This document shows positions 41,089 to 48,832 of a stretch of DNA of 64,000 nt, one piece after another. Under the pieces are notes generated by a model. It saw only the letters and a list, made by a program, of their open reading frames with translations, made no database searches and was not told the origin of the DNA. The first letter of the stretch is position 1. Every line of letters starts with the position of its first letter. The stretch is from Nocardioides rubriscoriae. GTDB taxonomy: Bacteria > Actinomycetota > Actinomycetes > Propionibacteriales > Nocardioidaceae. The stretch spans positions 186,001 through 250,000 of the forward strand of contig NZ_VIYJ01000009.1 in assembly GCF_008087085.1 (NCBI RefSeq). Direction: 5' to 3'. A program made the position numbers and the translations under genes.

Positions 41089-42564
41089 ATGAGCACCCAC
41101 AGCTACCCCGTGCGGGTCGACGCGTCGCTCCAGGAGCGGCTCAGCCGCTGGCTCTGGCTGGTGAAGTGGCTCCTCGCCTTCCCGCACTACGTCGTGCTGT
41201 TCTTCTTGTGGATCGCCTTCGCGGTCCTCAGCGTGGTGGCGTTCTTCGCCATCCTGTTCACCGGCCGCTACCCGCAGTCGCTCTTCGACTTCAACGTCGG
41301 GGTGCTGCGCTGGTCGTGGCGCGTGGCCTACTACGCCTACGACGGGCTGGCCACCGACCGGTACCCGCCGTTCTCGCTGCACGAGCGGCCCGACTACCCC
41401 GCGCACCTCGAGATCGAGCACCCCGACCACCTCTCGCGCGGGCTGGTGCTGGTCAAGTGGTGGCTGCTGGCCATCCCCCACTACCTCGTGGTCGCGATCT
41501 TCCTCGGCGGCGGCTGGTCTGTCGCCAGCGGCGGGGACGACGTCCAGAGCGGGGTCGGCCTGATCGGGCTGCTGGTCCTGGTCGCCGCGGTCGTGCTGCT
41601 CTTCACCGGCCGCTACCCACGCCCCGTCTTCGACCTCGTGCTCGGGCTCGACCGGTGGGTGCTGCGGGTGGCGGCGTACGCCGCCCTGATGACCGACGAG
41701 TACCCGCCGTTCCGCCTCGACCAGGGCGGCACCGACCCGGGCACGGCGGTGCTGGCGAGCACCGCCGGCGCCACGGGCACCCTCACCGAGCCGGGTCTCG
41801 CCAAGGCCGGGACCGACACCTCAGCGCCGGTCGCCCCACCGGCCGCCCCACCGGCCGCCCCGCCGGGCGCACCGCCACCGCCCGCACCAGGGACGTGGTC
41901 GGCCGGTCGGATCACCGCCGTGGTGGTCGGGTCCTTCCTCGGCCTGGTCTCGCTGGGACTGGTCATCGCCGGCGGCACCGCGCTGGTCGTCGACTCGGCC
42001 CTGCGCGACGACGACGGCTACCTCACCTCGTCGTTGGTCGAGGTCGACTCCCCCGGCCACGCCGTGGTCTCCGAGAGCGTCGAGCTGCGCGGCGCCGGGG
42101 CCGTCCTGCCCGAGCGCTGGCTGGACAAGGTCCGCGTCGAGGCGACCGCACGACCGGCCCGCAGCGTCTTCGTAGGGATCGCCCCGACGGCCGACGTCGA
42201 CGCCTACCTCGAGGGCGTCGCGCACTCCGTCGTGCAGGACCCCGGAGACGGCTCCGGCCGCGCCGACATGCGCGACGTACCGGGCGGGGCGCCCCCGACG
42301 GCCCCGGGCGCCCAGTCGTTCTGGGCGGCCTCGGCCACCGGTGACGGCACCCAGGCCCTGACCTGGGACGTCGAGCAGGGCGACTGGACCATCGTCGTGA
42401 TGGACGCCGACGCGGGGTCCCCGGTCGTCGCTGACGTGTCGGTGGGCGCCACCGTGCCGGTGCTCGACAACGTCGGCGTGGCCCTGCTGCTCAGCGGCCT
42501 CGGGCTCGGCGTCGTCTCCGTGGTCGTGCTGGTGCTGGCGCTACGGCGCAGGCCGGAGGCGTGA
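41089..42564 (+). CDS. DUF4389 membrane protein
   Basis: A 491-residue membrane protein. Two DUF4389 units in tandem: RLSRWLWLVKWLLAFPHYVVLFFLWIAFAV...LFTGRYPQSLFDFNVGVLRWSWRVAYYAYDGLATDRYPPFSL and GLVLVKWWLLAIPHYLVVAIFLGGG...LFTGRYPRPVFDLVLGLDRWVLRVAAYAALMTDEYPPFRL. A Pro/Ala-rich linker with a short DNA repeat (around 41830-41880) leads to a third hydrophobic segment, an extracytoplasmic beta-rich domain (residues about 310-450) and a last membrane helix before RRRPEA. ATG 41089 has GAAAGG 7 nt upstream. The function is unknown. Confidence 0.88.
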   Translation: MSTHSYPVRVDASLQERLSRWLWLVKWLLAFPHYVVLFFLWIAFAVLSVVAFFAILFTGRYPQSLFDFNVGVLRWSWRVAYYAYDGLATDRYPPFSLHERPDYPAHLEIEHPDHLSRGLVLVKWWLLAIPHYLVVAIFLGGGWSVASGGDDVQSGVGLIGLLVLVAAVVLLFTGRYPRPVFDLVLGLDRWVLRVAAYAALMTDEYPPFRLDQGGTDPGTAVLASTAGATGTLTEPGLAKAGTDTSAPVAPPAAPPAAPPGAPPPPAPGTWSAGRITAVVVGSFLGLVSLGLVIAGGTALVVDSALRDDDGYLTSSLVEVDSPGHAVVSESVELRGAGAVLPERWLDKVRVEATARPARSVFVGIAPTADVDAYLEGVAHSVVQDPGDGSGRADMRDVPGGAPPTAPGAQSFWAASATGDGTQALTWDVEQGDWTIVVMDADAGSPVVADVSVGATVPVLDNVGVALLLSGLGLGVVSVVVLVLALRRRPEA

Positions 42565-42585
42565 GCCGGCGTCTCGCATCCACCG

Positions 42586-42700
42586 GCCCTCAACGTCGAC
42601 CACCTCGAGGAGTCCGTCGCCTTCTACTCCGCACTGCGCGGCTCCACACCGGGCGGCTCGCGACCACCTCGGCCTGGAGGTCGCCCACACCGCAGCAGAC
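42586..42700 (+). pseudogene. VOC/glyoxalase (CadI-like) gene fragment
   Basis: In one frame ALNVDHLEESVAFYSALRGSTPG matches the start of CadI-type VOC proteins; about 20 nt on, in another frame, DHLGLEVAHTAADD matches their later NHLGVEV segment. The intervening 40 or so codons are missing and the frame is shifted, and the rest is absent where the island begins at 42713. It is a decayed remnant at the left edge of the ABC/peptide island. Confidence 0.7.
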
Positions 42701-42712
42701 GATCGTTGCCGG

Positions 42713-45253
42713 TCAGGCGAACAGGAACGCCTCGGTGAGCCGAACTCGATTGAACCTCAACGCCATGCCTGCCGCAGCGGTGGACAGCACCAGGACGGTT
42801 CCGGTGACGGCGCCGATGGGAACCCAGTGGATCACGAGCGCGGGATAGGCGTGGCTCGACACGATGACGGCCATCAGTCCGCTGGTCAGGCCAGCGGTGA
42901 AGGAAACGCCCACCATCTGCACGGCTTGTGCCGAATTCAGCTTCATGAGCCATCTCGGTGGCGCACCGAGCGCGAGTAGCCGCTTGGCGGACGTACTGAC
43001 GGCCCTTGCCTGTTCGGAGATCGCGATGGTGAGAATGATGATGGACCCCAGCGTCATGACGAGCAAGAACGCCACCGCGTTGACTGGTAGGACCGGCTCA
43101 GGAGGAGTCTGCGCGTACTGCCCGAACTCGGGGTCGTAGCCGGCATCCTGCAGCGCTCGGGTCGCTGAGGTGATGGTGGCGGCGTCCATGTCAGGAAAGA
43201 TGACCCGGCTCACCGGGCCGATCGGTAGGTCGAGCCCCTTGGCGGTGGAGGTCAGGAGGACGCCGGCAAACTGCAGTTGGACCTGCGGGGACGCTTCCAC
43301 CTGGATCGTGGGGAGGCTGGGGGTCTCGGTCTCCTGGGGCACGGCTTGTCCATAGGTGATGAGCCTCTGGTCGTCATCATCGTGGCTGGTGAAGTCGACC
43401 ACGCCACCCTCGTTCAGCACCCGGGCTGCGTCCTCCAATCGCGTCAGCGAGGGCAGCGCGCGCGCGAGGTCGCTGGCGGAGTCGACGGTCAGGACTGCGG
43501 TGCTGTAGCTCCCCGAGCCCGGGATGTTGCTGAATCGGGCGGCCTCGGCGACCACACCCTGGTCGTCAATCCGTGTCAGGGTGCGGAACGCGACGCCTTC
43601 CGTCGCGCCCGGAGTATCGCCGATAACGGCAGCGACCGTCGCGATGTCACGGCTCGTGTCGCTGCTCTGCACCCACATCTGCCCTTCCGGCACGATGCCG
43701 TAGCGGGCGGAAGCGGTCAGCCCTTGCTCGCTGTCGAGGTGCACCAGGAGCGCGACCGGGATGCCGAGTGTCATGACCCCGAGGGACACAGCCGCTCCGA
43801 AGCGGGGCAAGTTCGCTTGCATCAGTCTCGAGGCCACCTCGAGCGGCAGGCTCGACCGCGACGTGAGCCACATGGTGACGCGCAGGAAGTCTGGCGCCAG
43901 GAGACAGAACCCCGCCACCATGGCGTAGGCGGCGTACCTGGCGTCCCCGGGTCCCGCGAGTGCCGTCTCCACACGGTCCCCCACCCGGATCGCACTCAAG
44001 ACGGCCAGCACACCAGCCGTTCTACGAATGAGATGCCGGGGGATCTTCGACCCCACTGCGGAGGCCCAGCGGGGTCCAAGGCCGCCGTCGCCGGCAGCCG
44101 TCGCCACGACGTAGGTGAGCGCACCGACCGCCACCAGGACCGCTACCTGCCGGTTGGCGATGTCGAGGGGAGCGAGTGGTTGTCCGGCCACGGCCGGCAG
44201 CGCCGTTGCTCGTGCGAACAACAGGACAACGATTGAGACGACGGTCCCGGCCGCGAGGGACATCAGCGCCACGATCGAGTACGACGCGGTCCGTGACAGG
44301 AGGACGCGGCTCGGCCGACCGCCCAGGCGGTGGAGGAGGTGCACGACCTCCTCGTGCCGACGTCGTTGCTGCCCGGCTGCAAGGAACGCGGCTCCGGCCA
44401 ACAGGATCAGGGGTGGCCCGAACGACACGATGACGTCACCTTCACGGCCAAACGCGGCAGAGTCACCATCCTGGTTCGTTCCGCGTACGGCGAGGTTGCC
44501 GCTGAGGTTCTCGGGCCGCGTCCCTTGGCCGTCGGGAAGGGTGGGCAGCTGGTCGGCGAGGATGCCGAGCGCCTCGTCGACCTGGCTCGCAGCCGACGTG
44601 GGCATGAGCACCCGCACCTGTGCGTAAACGGGCTGGAAGGACTTGTCGACGGACGCCGGACGGATCGACTCGAAGGTGCCCTCACCTGCGAAGAGGAGGT
44701 AGCTGTCCGCTGCGAAGTCGTCCTGGTAGACACCCACGACCTTCAGCGTCTTCCTCCCCGAGTAGATCGTGAGCGTGTCGTCTCCCCCGATCGCGTCCAG
44801 GATCCGTTCCGAGACGGTCACCTCGCCGGTCGCCCCTGCCCAGCGTCCCCGCAGGAGGCCGACCTGGTCGCCGAAGGCCTGCCGGTAGTCGGCGCCTTCG
44901 ATGAAGGTGACCGTGTCGACCGGCGCCTGCACGAAGTTCGGCGGTAGGACATCTGGCCTGAGCTGCGTGGTCTGAAGAAAGACGGCCGACCCCGGCAGTC
45001 CGTCCTGCACAGCCGACCGCGTTCTGGCGAGGTCGTCGGGTCCGAGCGAGCCCAGGGCGACGTTGTCGTAGGACATGGACTGGGAACTGCCGAAGTCACG
45101 TTGCTGTTGTTGAGCAGCAGTGAGCGTCAGGGACTGAACGACGCCGTAGACCAGCATCGCGAGACACGAGCCGACGACCAGATAGGCGAAGGAGCGCCCC
45201 ACCAGTCTCGGACGGAGCCAGGTGCGCAGGAGGAACCCCACCGGTCGGATCAT
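42713..45253 (-). CDS. FtsX-like ABC permease, putative peptide exporter
   Basis: An 846-residue permease. After MIRPVGFLLRTWLRPRLVGRSFAYLVVGSCLAMLVYGVV (helix 1) comes a long extracytoplasmic domain (about 45-270), then helices around 280-330, 340-420 and 440-500, a second outer domain (about 540-720), and three final helices with the FtsX signature AISEQARAVSTSAKRLLALGAPPRWLMKLNSAQA. This double-FtsX architecture with a partner ATPase resembles bacteriocin-associated exporters and MacB-type systems. ATG 45253 overlaps the ATPase stop (ATGA). G/C bias is weaker than in flanking genes. Confidence 0.9.
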   Translation of the reverse strand: MIRPVGFLLRTWLRPRLVGRSFAYLVVGSCLAMLVYGVVQSLTLTAAQQQQRDFGSSQSMSYDNVALGSLGPDDLARTRSAVQDGLPGSAVFLQTTQLRPDVLPPNFVQAPVDTVTFIEGADYRQAFGDQVGLLRGRWAGATGEVTVSERILDAIGGDDTLTIYSGRKTLKVVGVYQDDFAADSYLLFAGEGTFESIRPASVDKSFQPVYAQVRVLMPTSAASQVDEALGILADQLPTLPDGQGTRPENLSGNLAVRGTNQDGDSAAFGREGDVIVSFGPPLILLAGAAFLAAGQQRRRHEEVVHLLHRLGGRPSRVLLSRTASYSIVALMSLAAGTVVSIVVLLFARATALPAVAGQPLAPLDIANRQVAVLVAVGALTYVVATAAGDGGLGPRWASAVGSKIPRHLIRRTAGVLAVLSAIRVGDRVETALAGPGDARYAAYAMVAGFCLLAPDFLRVTMWLTSRSSLPLEVASRLMQANLPRFGAAVSLGVMTLGIPVALLVHLDSEQGLTASARYGIVPEGQMWVQSSDTSRDIATVAAVIGDTPGATEGVAFRTLTRIDDQGVVAEAARFSNIPGSGSYSTAVLTVDSASDLARALPSLTRLEDAARVLNEGGVVDFTSHDDDDQRLITYGQAVPQETETPSLPTIQVEASPQVQLQFAGVLLTSTAKGLDLPIGPVSRVIFPDMDAATITSATRALQDAGYDPEFGQYAQTPPEPVLPVNAVAFLLVMTLGSIIILTIAISEQARAVSTSAKRLLALGAPPRWLMKLNSAQAVQMVGVSFTAGLTSGLMAVIVSSHAYPALVIHWVPIGAVTGTVLVLSTAAAGMALRFNRVRLTEAFLFA

Positions 45254-45957
45254 CGTCCGGCGACCTTCTCCATCGCGATACGACCGTCGATCATGGTGTG
45301 GGTGCGGGTAGCGAACTGGCGGGCTAGCGGGTCGTGGGTGGCGACGACGACGCAAGCACCATCCGCTGACAGGGCCTTGAGAAGGATGAACAGCGCTTCG
45401 GAGTTCGTGGAGTCGAGAGCGCCGGTCGGCTCGTCGGCAAGGATGGCGTCCTGTCCGGAGGCGAGAACCCTGGCGATGCCGACACGTTGTCTCTGGCCGC
45501 CAGACAGTTCGCTCGGTGAGCGGACTGCGAGGTTGTCGATCCCCAGACGACTCAGAGCCTGGTGCGCCAATGTCTTCGCTTCCGAGGCTCGAGTGCCCCC
45601 CACCCGCAGCGGCAGGGCGACGTTCTCGAGGACGTTGAGCTCGGCCATCAGGTTGTGGTCTTGGAAGATGACGCCCACGCGCTCACGCCGAAGGTCGGCA
45701 CGCTCGTTCCGGGTGAGCTGGAAGACGTCACGATCGTCGACCTGGACGTTCCCGGAGTCCGGATCCGAGAGTCCAGCGATCGTGTGCAGGAGCGTGGACT
45801 TCCCCGAGCCGCTCGCACCATAGATGCAGACGAACTCGCCTGAAGTGACGCTGAGACTGACGTCGGCGAGCGCGGTCACGTGCTCGTTCGCGGTTCGGTA
45901 CGTCTTCGAGAGATCCGAGCATTCGATCTTGATTTCGGGCTCCTGGTCTGGGGGCAC
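45250..45957 (-). CDS. ABC transporter ATP-binding protein, LolD/MacB type
   Basis: A 235-residue ATPase: CIYGASGSGKSTLLHTIAG (Walker A), VIFQDHNLMAELNVLENVALPLRVGG (Q-loop), ELSGGQRQRVGIARVLASG (signature), ILADEPTGALDSTNSE (Walker B), VVVATHDPLARQFATR (H-loop). It pairs with the FtsX-like permease. The annotated GTG 45957 abuts a 12-bp hairpin with no free ribosome site; no better start lies before the conserved core, so the initiation site is uncertain. Confidence 0.92.
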   Translation of the reverse strand: MPPDQEPEIKIECSDLSKTYRTANEHVTALADVSLSVTSGEFVCIYGASGSGKSTLLHTIAGLSDPDSGNVQVDDRDVFQLTRNERADLRRERVGVIFQDHNLMAELNVLENVALPLRVGGTRASEAKTLAHQALSRLGIDNLAVRSPSELSGGQRQRVGIARVLASGQDAILADEPTGALDSTNSEALFILLKALSADGACVVVATHDPLARQFATRTHTMIDGRIAMEKVAGR

Positions 45958-45985
45958 GCGGCGCGGCCCGGTCGGGCCGCGCCGC
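45958..45985 (-). terminator. Intercistronic hairpin between secreted-protein gene and ABC genes
   Basis: GCGGCGCGGCCC pairs perfectly with GGGCCGCGCCGC across 4 nt, ending one base before the ATPase GTG. It could end most transcripts after the secreted-protein gene and hide the ATPase initiation region, lowering exporter output relative to the secreted product. Confidence 0.7.
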
Positions 45986-46008
45986 GCTCGAACTAGCTGC
46001 AGTGGGTC

Positions 46009-46401
46009 TCAGCAGGTGCCGTTGAAGGCCCAGGACTCGGCCTGGTTGTTGTCGGGGTTCGAGGTGTTCTCGGACGAGACCGTACGGCTGCTGTTGGCCA
46101 TCATCGGGACGCACGTGCCGCGACCGCTGAGGTTGTAGTAGAACCTGGCGCCAGTGGGGGTCAGGTTCTCCCAGGCCGAGAGCGCGTTGCGGTTTGCCGA
46201 GCTGATGTCGGCGAGCCCGACGTTGGCCGAGCGGTAGCCGAGACCGTTGAGGTAGCCCGGGCTCCGGTAGGCGCAGGTCACTGCGCCCCGGTTGCCGCAG
46301 TAATCGTTGTTCTGTGCTGCGCCGGCCGGTTGAGCAGACCAAGCGCCGACGCCCATACCTGAGACGATGACGGCGCTGGCGACGAATGAGCTGAGATTCA
46401 T
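46009..46401 (-). CDS. Secreted four-cysteine protein, I36-inhibitor-like
   Basis: A 130-residue preprotein: signal peptide MNLSSFVASAVIVSGMGVGAWSAQPAGA|A (cut near residue 29), mature part of about 100 residues with Cys35, Cys43, Cys97 and Cys130. The segment NRNALSAWENLTPTGARFYYNLSGRGTC followed by RTVSSENTSNPDNNQAESW resembles repeated 'N...S..N.T' strands of peptidase-inhibitor family I36, though this is from memory. AGGAGA sits 4 nt before ATG 46401, and a near-consensus promoter lies about 100 nt upstream. It is 51 nt from the ABC genes, its probable exporter or immunity system. Bacteriocin, inhibitor or signal roles are all possible. Confidence 0.75.
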   Translation of the reverse strand: MNLSSFVASAVIVSGMGVGAWSAQPAGAAQNNDYCGNRGAVTCAYRSPGYLNGLGYRSANVGLADISSANRNALSAWENLTPTGARFYYNLSGRGTCVPMMANSSRTVSSENTSNPDNNQAESWAFNGTC

Positions 46402-46478
46402 GTGTTCTCCTGTAGGGGCTGTACACGGAATGGTCGAGCAGTCAGATCGAGCCGGCATCCGGCGCCAGACGCCTTGAC

Positions 46479-46492
46479 CTCACCGAGGTGAG
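46479..46492. promoter_or_regulatory. Inverted repeat near transcription start of the secreted-protein gene
   Basis: CTCACC-GA-GGTGAG is a perfect 6-bp inverted repeat that lies just downstream of the -10 box at 46501-46506. It may be an operator or a 5' mRNA hairpin. Confidence 0.4.
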
Positions 46493-46500
46493 ACTCGCGA

Positions 46501-46529
46501 AGCGTAAGTGCACGTCTGGAGGGCTGCAA
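46501..46529 (-). promoter_or_regulatory. Promoter of the secreted four-cysteine protein
   Basis: On the minus strand TTGCAG (46529-46524), a 17-bp spacer and TACGCT (46506-46501) form a near-consensus housekeeping promoter; transcription would start near 46494, leaving a leader of about 90 nt. Confidence 0.55.
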
Positions 46530-46618
46530 TAGTTGGCAATATTTTGTGCCCGAAGTTTTCATACGGGGCATCGGCCGCGGTGGCCGGACTGGTCTCCTTG
46601 GGGCTCCCCATGGGACGG

Positions 46619-46846
46619 TCAGCAACACCGGTGACGATCGCCGCGGGTGACGACGCCCGAATCTGCCGGTTCGATTGCCGGGACAGCAGGCGGCGAGTCG
46701 GCCTTGGGGTCGGACTCCCAGTGCCTTTCAGCCGCGATCGGACAGTCAGCACACAGGGCTGAGCCCACGAACACGGCAGCAAAGAAGCTGATCACCGCGG
46801 CGGCACGGCGCGCAAGCATGCGGGCGGATCGGGCATGTGGGTTCAC
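46619..46846 (-). CDS. Tiny secreted peptide precursor, divergent from XRE-TPR regulator
   Basis: A 75-residue precursor from GTG 46846, chosen because GAGGAG lies 8 nt upstream. Basic N-terminus (PHARSARMLARR), hydrophobic core AAAVISFFAAVFVGSALCA, then a polar tail ending RHRCC; cysteines are at 32, 35, 74 and 75. It has no known family. It lies between the I36-like gene and the XRE-TPR regulator, and a 19-bp palindrome overlaps its promoter region. It could be a pro-peptide signal, an immunity peptide or a toxin. Confidence 0.55.
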   Translation of the reverse strand: MNPHARSARMLARRAAAVISFFAAVFVGSALCADCPIAAERHWESDPKADSPPAVPAIEPADSGVVTRGDRHRCC

Positions 46847-46872
46847 AGCAGACACTCCTCGAGCAAGAGACG

Positions 46873-46891
46873 GAATGCCCAGTGTGCATTC
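46873..46891. promoter_or_regulatory. 19-bp operator candidate in the peptide/XRE-TPR intergenic region
   Basis: GAATGC-CCAGTGT-GCATTC has 16 of 19 symmetrical positions (GAATGC, CA, TG and GCATTC arms). It lies 27 nt upstream of the small-peptide start and 119 nt from the regulator start, overlapping the peptide's probable promoter. The length and half-site spacing suit a dimeric XRE regulator. Confidence 0.55.
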
Positions 46892-46997
46892 TAGTCAAGC
46901 CAATACTGGCCCGTAGGGCTGAACATGGCCCGAACATTTCCACCCCAGAAGTCGGCCCGGCCCGGGCCAGATCTGTCATCGCGACTTGACACAACGC

Positions 46998-47003
46998 TAC
47001 CCT
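46998..47003 (+). promoter_or_regulatory. -10 box of XRE-TPR gene
   Basis: TACCCT at 46998-47003 is followed by 6 nt and GTG 47010, the leaderless spacing; this decides the start over an upstream in-frame TTG at 46986. Confidence 0.55.
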
Positions 47004-47009
47004 GAGCGA

Positions 47010-48392
47010 GTGGACCCAGACTTGGTGGCCGAGTTGGAGAGGGCAGACGCGGTCGACCTCGGATCGAGGCTCAAGGCCGCCAGGCGCGCCGCCGGACTGA
47101 CGCAGCCGCAACTCGTCGAAGGGTTCATCTCGGTCACCTACATCTCACGCATCGAGCGAGGCGAACGACGCCCGGGCCCGGACCTCCTCGAGCAGTTGTG
47201 CCACAAGTTGAATGTCTCGGCCCGATCGATCATCTCCGGCTTCGACGCTATCGACACGCGCCAACTCGAACTGGAACTGGAGTACGCCGAGCTGTCGTTG
47301 TCCACAGGTGACGCCGACACCGCACTGACGGCGGCGGTGAGGCTGGCGAGCACCCAAGCGGTAGCCGCCGACAGCGCGATGCTGGCGCGGGCCACCCTCC
47401 TCCGGGCCGACGCACTTGCAGCCCTCGGCGAGACCACGGACGCGGTGACCACGTACGAAGAGTGCCTGCGGGCACACCCCTCCGGTGCGCACTGGCCGTC
47501 GGCGGCCATCGCCCTCAGCAGGCTCCTACGCGAGGTCGGCGATCTACGCAGGTCTGCAGCGGTCGCCGAGGGTGCTCTCGAGCGACTGGCATCGACCGAG
47601 CTCCATGGCGGCGAAGAGGCTATCCGTCTCAGCGTCACGCTGGCTGCGACGCTCTACGAACTGGGAGAGGTCGGCCGATCGGTACTCCTGTGCCAGCAGG
47701 CCATCTCATCGGCCGACGAGCTCGGATCGGACAGGGCGAGGGCAGCGGCCTACTGGAACAGCAGCGTGATCGAGGCTGAGGCCGGCAACATCGACCGCGC
47801 TCTCGAGCTTGCTCGTACCGCGCTGGTCTTGCTCGAAGGTCGCGATGACACCCGCAGTCTCGCTCGCCTGTGCACCCAGCTCGGCGAGATCCTGTTACGC
47901 ACCGACCCGGCCGACGTTGATACGGCGATCGCCTATTTGGAGCGGGCGGCGGAGGACTACCGGTGGGGCAACGCCAGCGAAGCCGAACGGCTCCACAACC
48001 AGGTCACCTTGGCCCGGGCACGCTACCTCGCAGGTGACGTCGCATCAGCGATCGAGACGGCGACAGCCGTCGTCGACACCGTTCAAGACCTGCCGTTCGT
48101 GTCCGCTGCTGCGGCGATCCTCCTGGGGCAAACATCCTTCGCCGCGGGCCGGCAGGACGAGGCCCGTACCCACTATCTGCGTGCGATCCACGAGGTCACC
48201 TCCGTCGGGGCAGACCGCCAAGCCGTTCAGCTGTGGTTCGACCTCGCCAGTCTCCTCGACGAGGCAGGTATGACGGCCGACGCGAATGATGCGTATCGCC
48301 GCGCCGCCGCATCGAGCGGGTACTCGAGCAGACCCAACCCGTTCCTGACCGCGAAGGTCCGACAGTCACGGTCCGAGAGTCCGACGCCATGA
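47010..48392 (+). CDS. XRE-family regulator with TPR domain (RRNPP-like architecture)
   Basis: A 460-residue regulator. Residues 18-72 form an XRE helix-turn-helix (LGSRLKAARRAAGLTQPQLVEGFISVTYISRIERGERRPGPDLLEQLCHKL); residues about 85-450 are continuous helical TPR repeats (ALGETTDAVTTYEECLRAHP, YLERAAEDYRWGN, AAGRQDEARTHYLRAI, DEAGMTADANDAYRRAA). This HTH-TPR layout is that of RRNPP peptide receptors (PlcR, NprR, Rgg-like). GTG 47010 follows TACCCT by 6 nt. It is divergent from the small secreted peptide and the secreted protein/ABC genes, its likely targets. Peptide sensing is inference. Confidence 0.88.
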   Translation: MDPDLVAELERADAVDLGSRLKAARRAAGLTQPQLVEGFISVTYISRIERGERRPGPDLLEQLCHKLNVSARSIISGFDAIDTRQLELELEYAELSLSTGDADTALTAAVRLASTQAVAADSAMLARATLLRADALAALGETTDAVTTYEECLRAHPSGAHWPSAAIALSRLLREVGDLRRSAAVAEGALERLASTELHGGEEAIRLSVTLAATLYELGEVGRSVLLCQQAISSADELGSDRARAAAYWNSSVIEAEAGNIDRALELARTALVLLEGRDDTRSLARLCTQLGEILLRTDPADVDTAIAYLERAAEDYRWGNASEAERLHNQVTLARARYLAGDVASAIETATAVVDTVQDLPFVSAAAAILLGQTSFAAGRQDEARTHYLRAIHEVTSVGADRQAVQLWFDLASLLDEAGMTADANDAYRRAAASSGYSSRPNPFLTAKVRQSRSESPTP

Positions 48393-48499
48393 CGACAGGC
48401 CGGCTCCCACAATCCCGGGGCGATTCGACCTGGACCGTGGTGCCGACCGTCCCGGAGGCTGCTACGCGATGACCTCCTGGTGCTGACCGGCACGACAGC

Positions 48500-48829
48500 C
48501 GCGTTGCAGCGCCACCTCCGCAGGAGGTGCTGGTGGAAGGCGTTCATCGAGACGGTGATGTCGTCAGGGTCGAACCACCTCAGCGCCAGTGTCTGTACGC
48601 CGTCTGGGACGAGAGTGCCGCTGGTCTCCGTTGCCTCGTAGGTGGCGACTACGACGTGAGCAGAGAAGCCATCGGGGTACGACACGACGAACTCCGGTCC
48701 GTCATGCACACCGAGCAGGACCAGCGGCCCTGCGACGCGTCCAGTCTCTTCTCACAGCTCTCGTCGGGCGGCTTGCTCGAGGGTCTCGGCGAGGCCTCGC
48801 AATCGCCGATTGTCAGTACGCGGCGGCTC
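48500..48829 (-). pseudogene. NUDIX hydrolase fragment with nonsense codon in the NUDIX box
   Basis: Read on minus, the frame gives GLAETLEQAARREL-stop-EETGRVAGPLVLLGVHDG, then SYPDGFSAHVVVATYEATETSG...ALRWFDPDDITVSMNAFHQHLL. The RELxEETG core of the NUDIX box is intact except that the x codon is TGA (48754-48752). The N-terminal half is missing next to the dnaB stop, and the frame runs on past the usual C-terminus into sequence antisense to the XRE-TPR gene. It marks the right border of the island. Confidence 0.75.
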
Positions 48830-48832
48830 GGG

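Noticed and set aside
46009..46401. Lactococcin 972 family identity for the secreted protein
   Set aside because: Gene order is similar, but the cysteines and the NxS/WEN strands do not fit lactococcin 972, which lacks cysteines and ends FYYN-type.
46508..46762. 84-residue plus-strand frame opposite the small secreted peptide
   Set aside because: No ribosome site or promoter; it overlaps the peptide gene that has both.
46986..46991. TTGACA as -35 of the XRE-TPR gene, or TTG 46986 as its start
   Set aside because: TTGACA is only 6 bp from the TACCCT -10 and cannot serve as its -35; GTG 47010 has the correct leaderless spacing.
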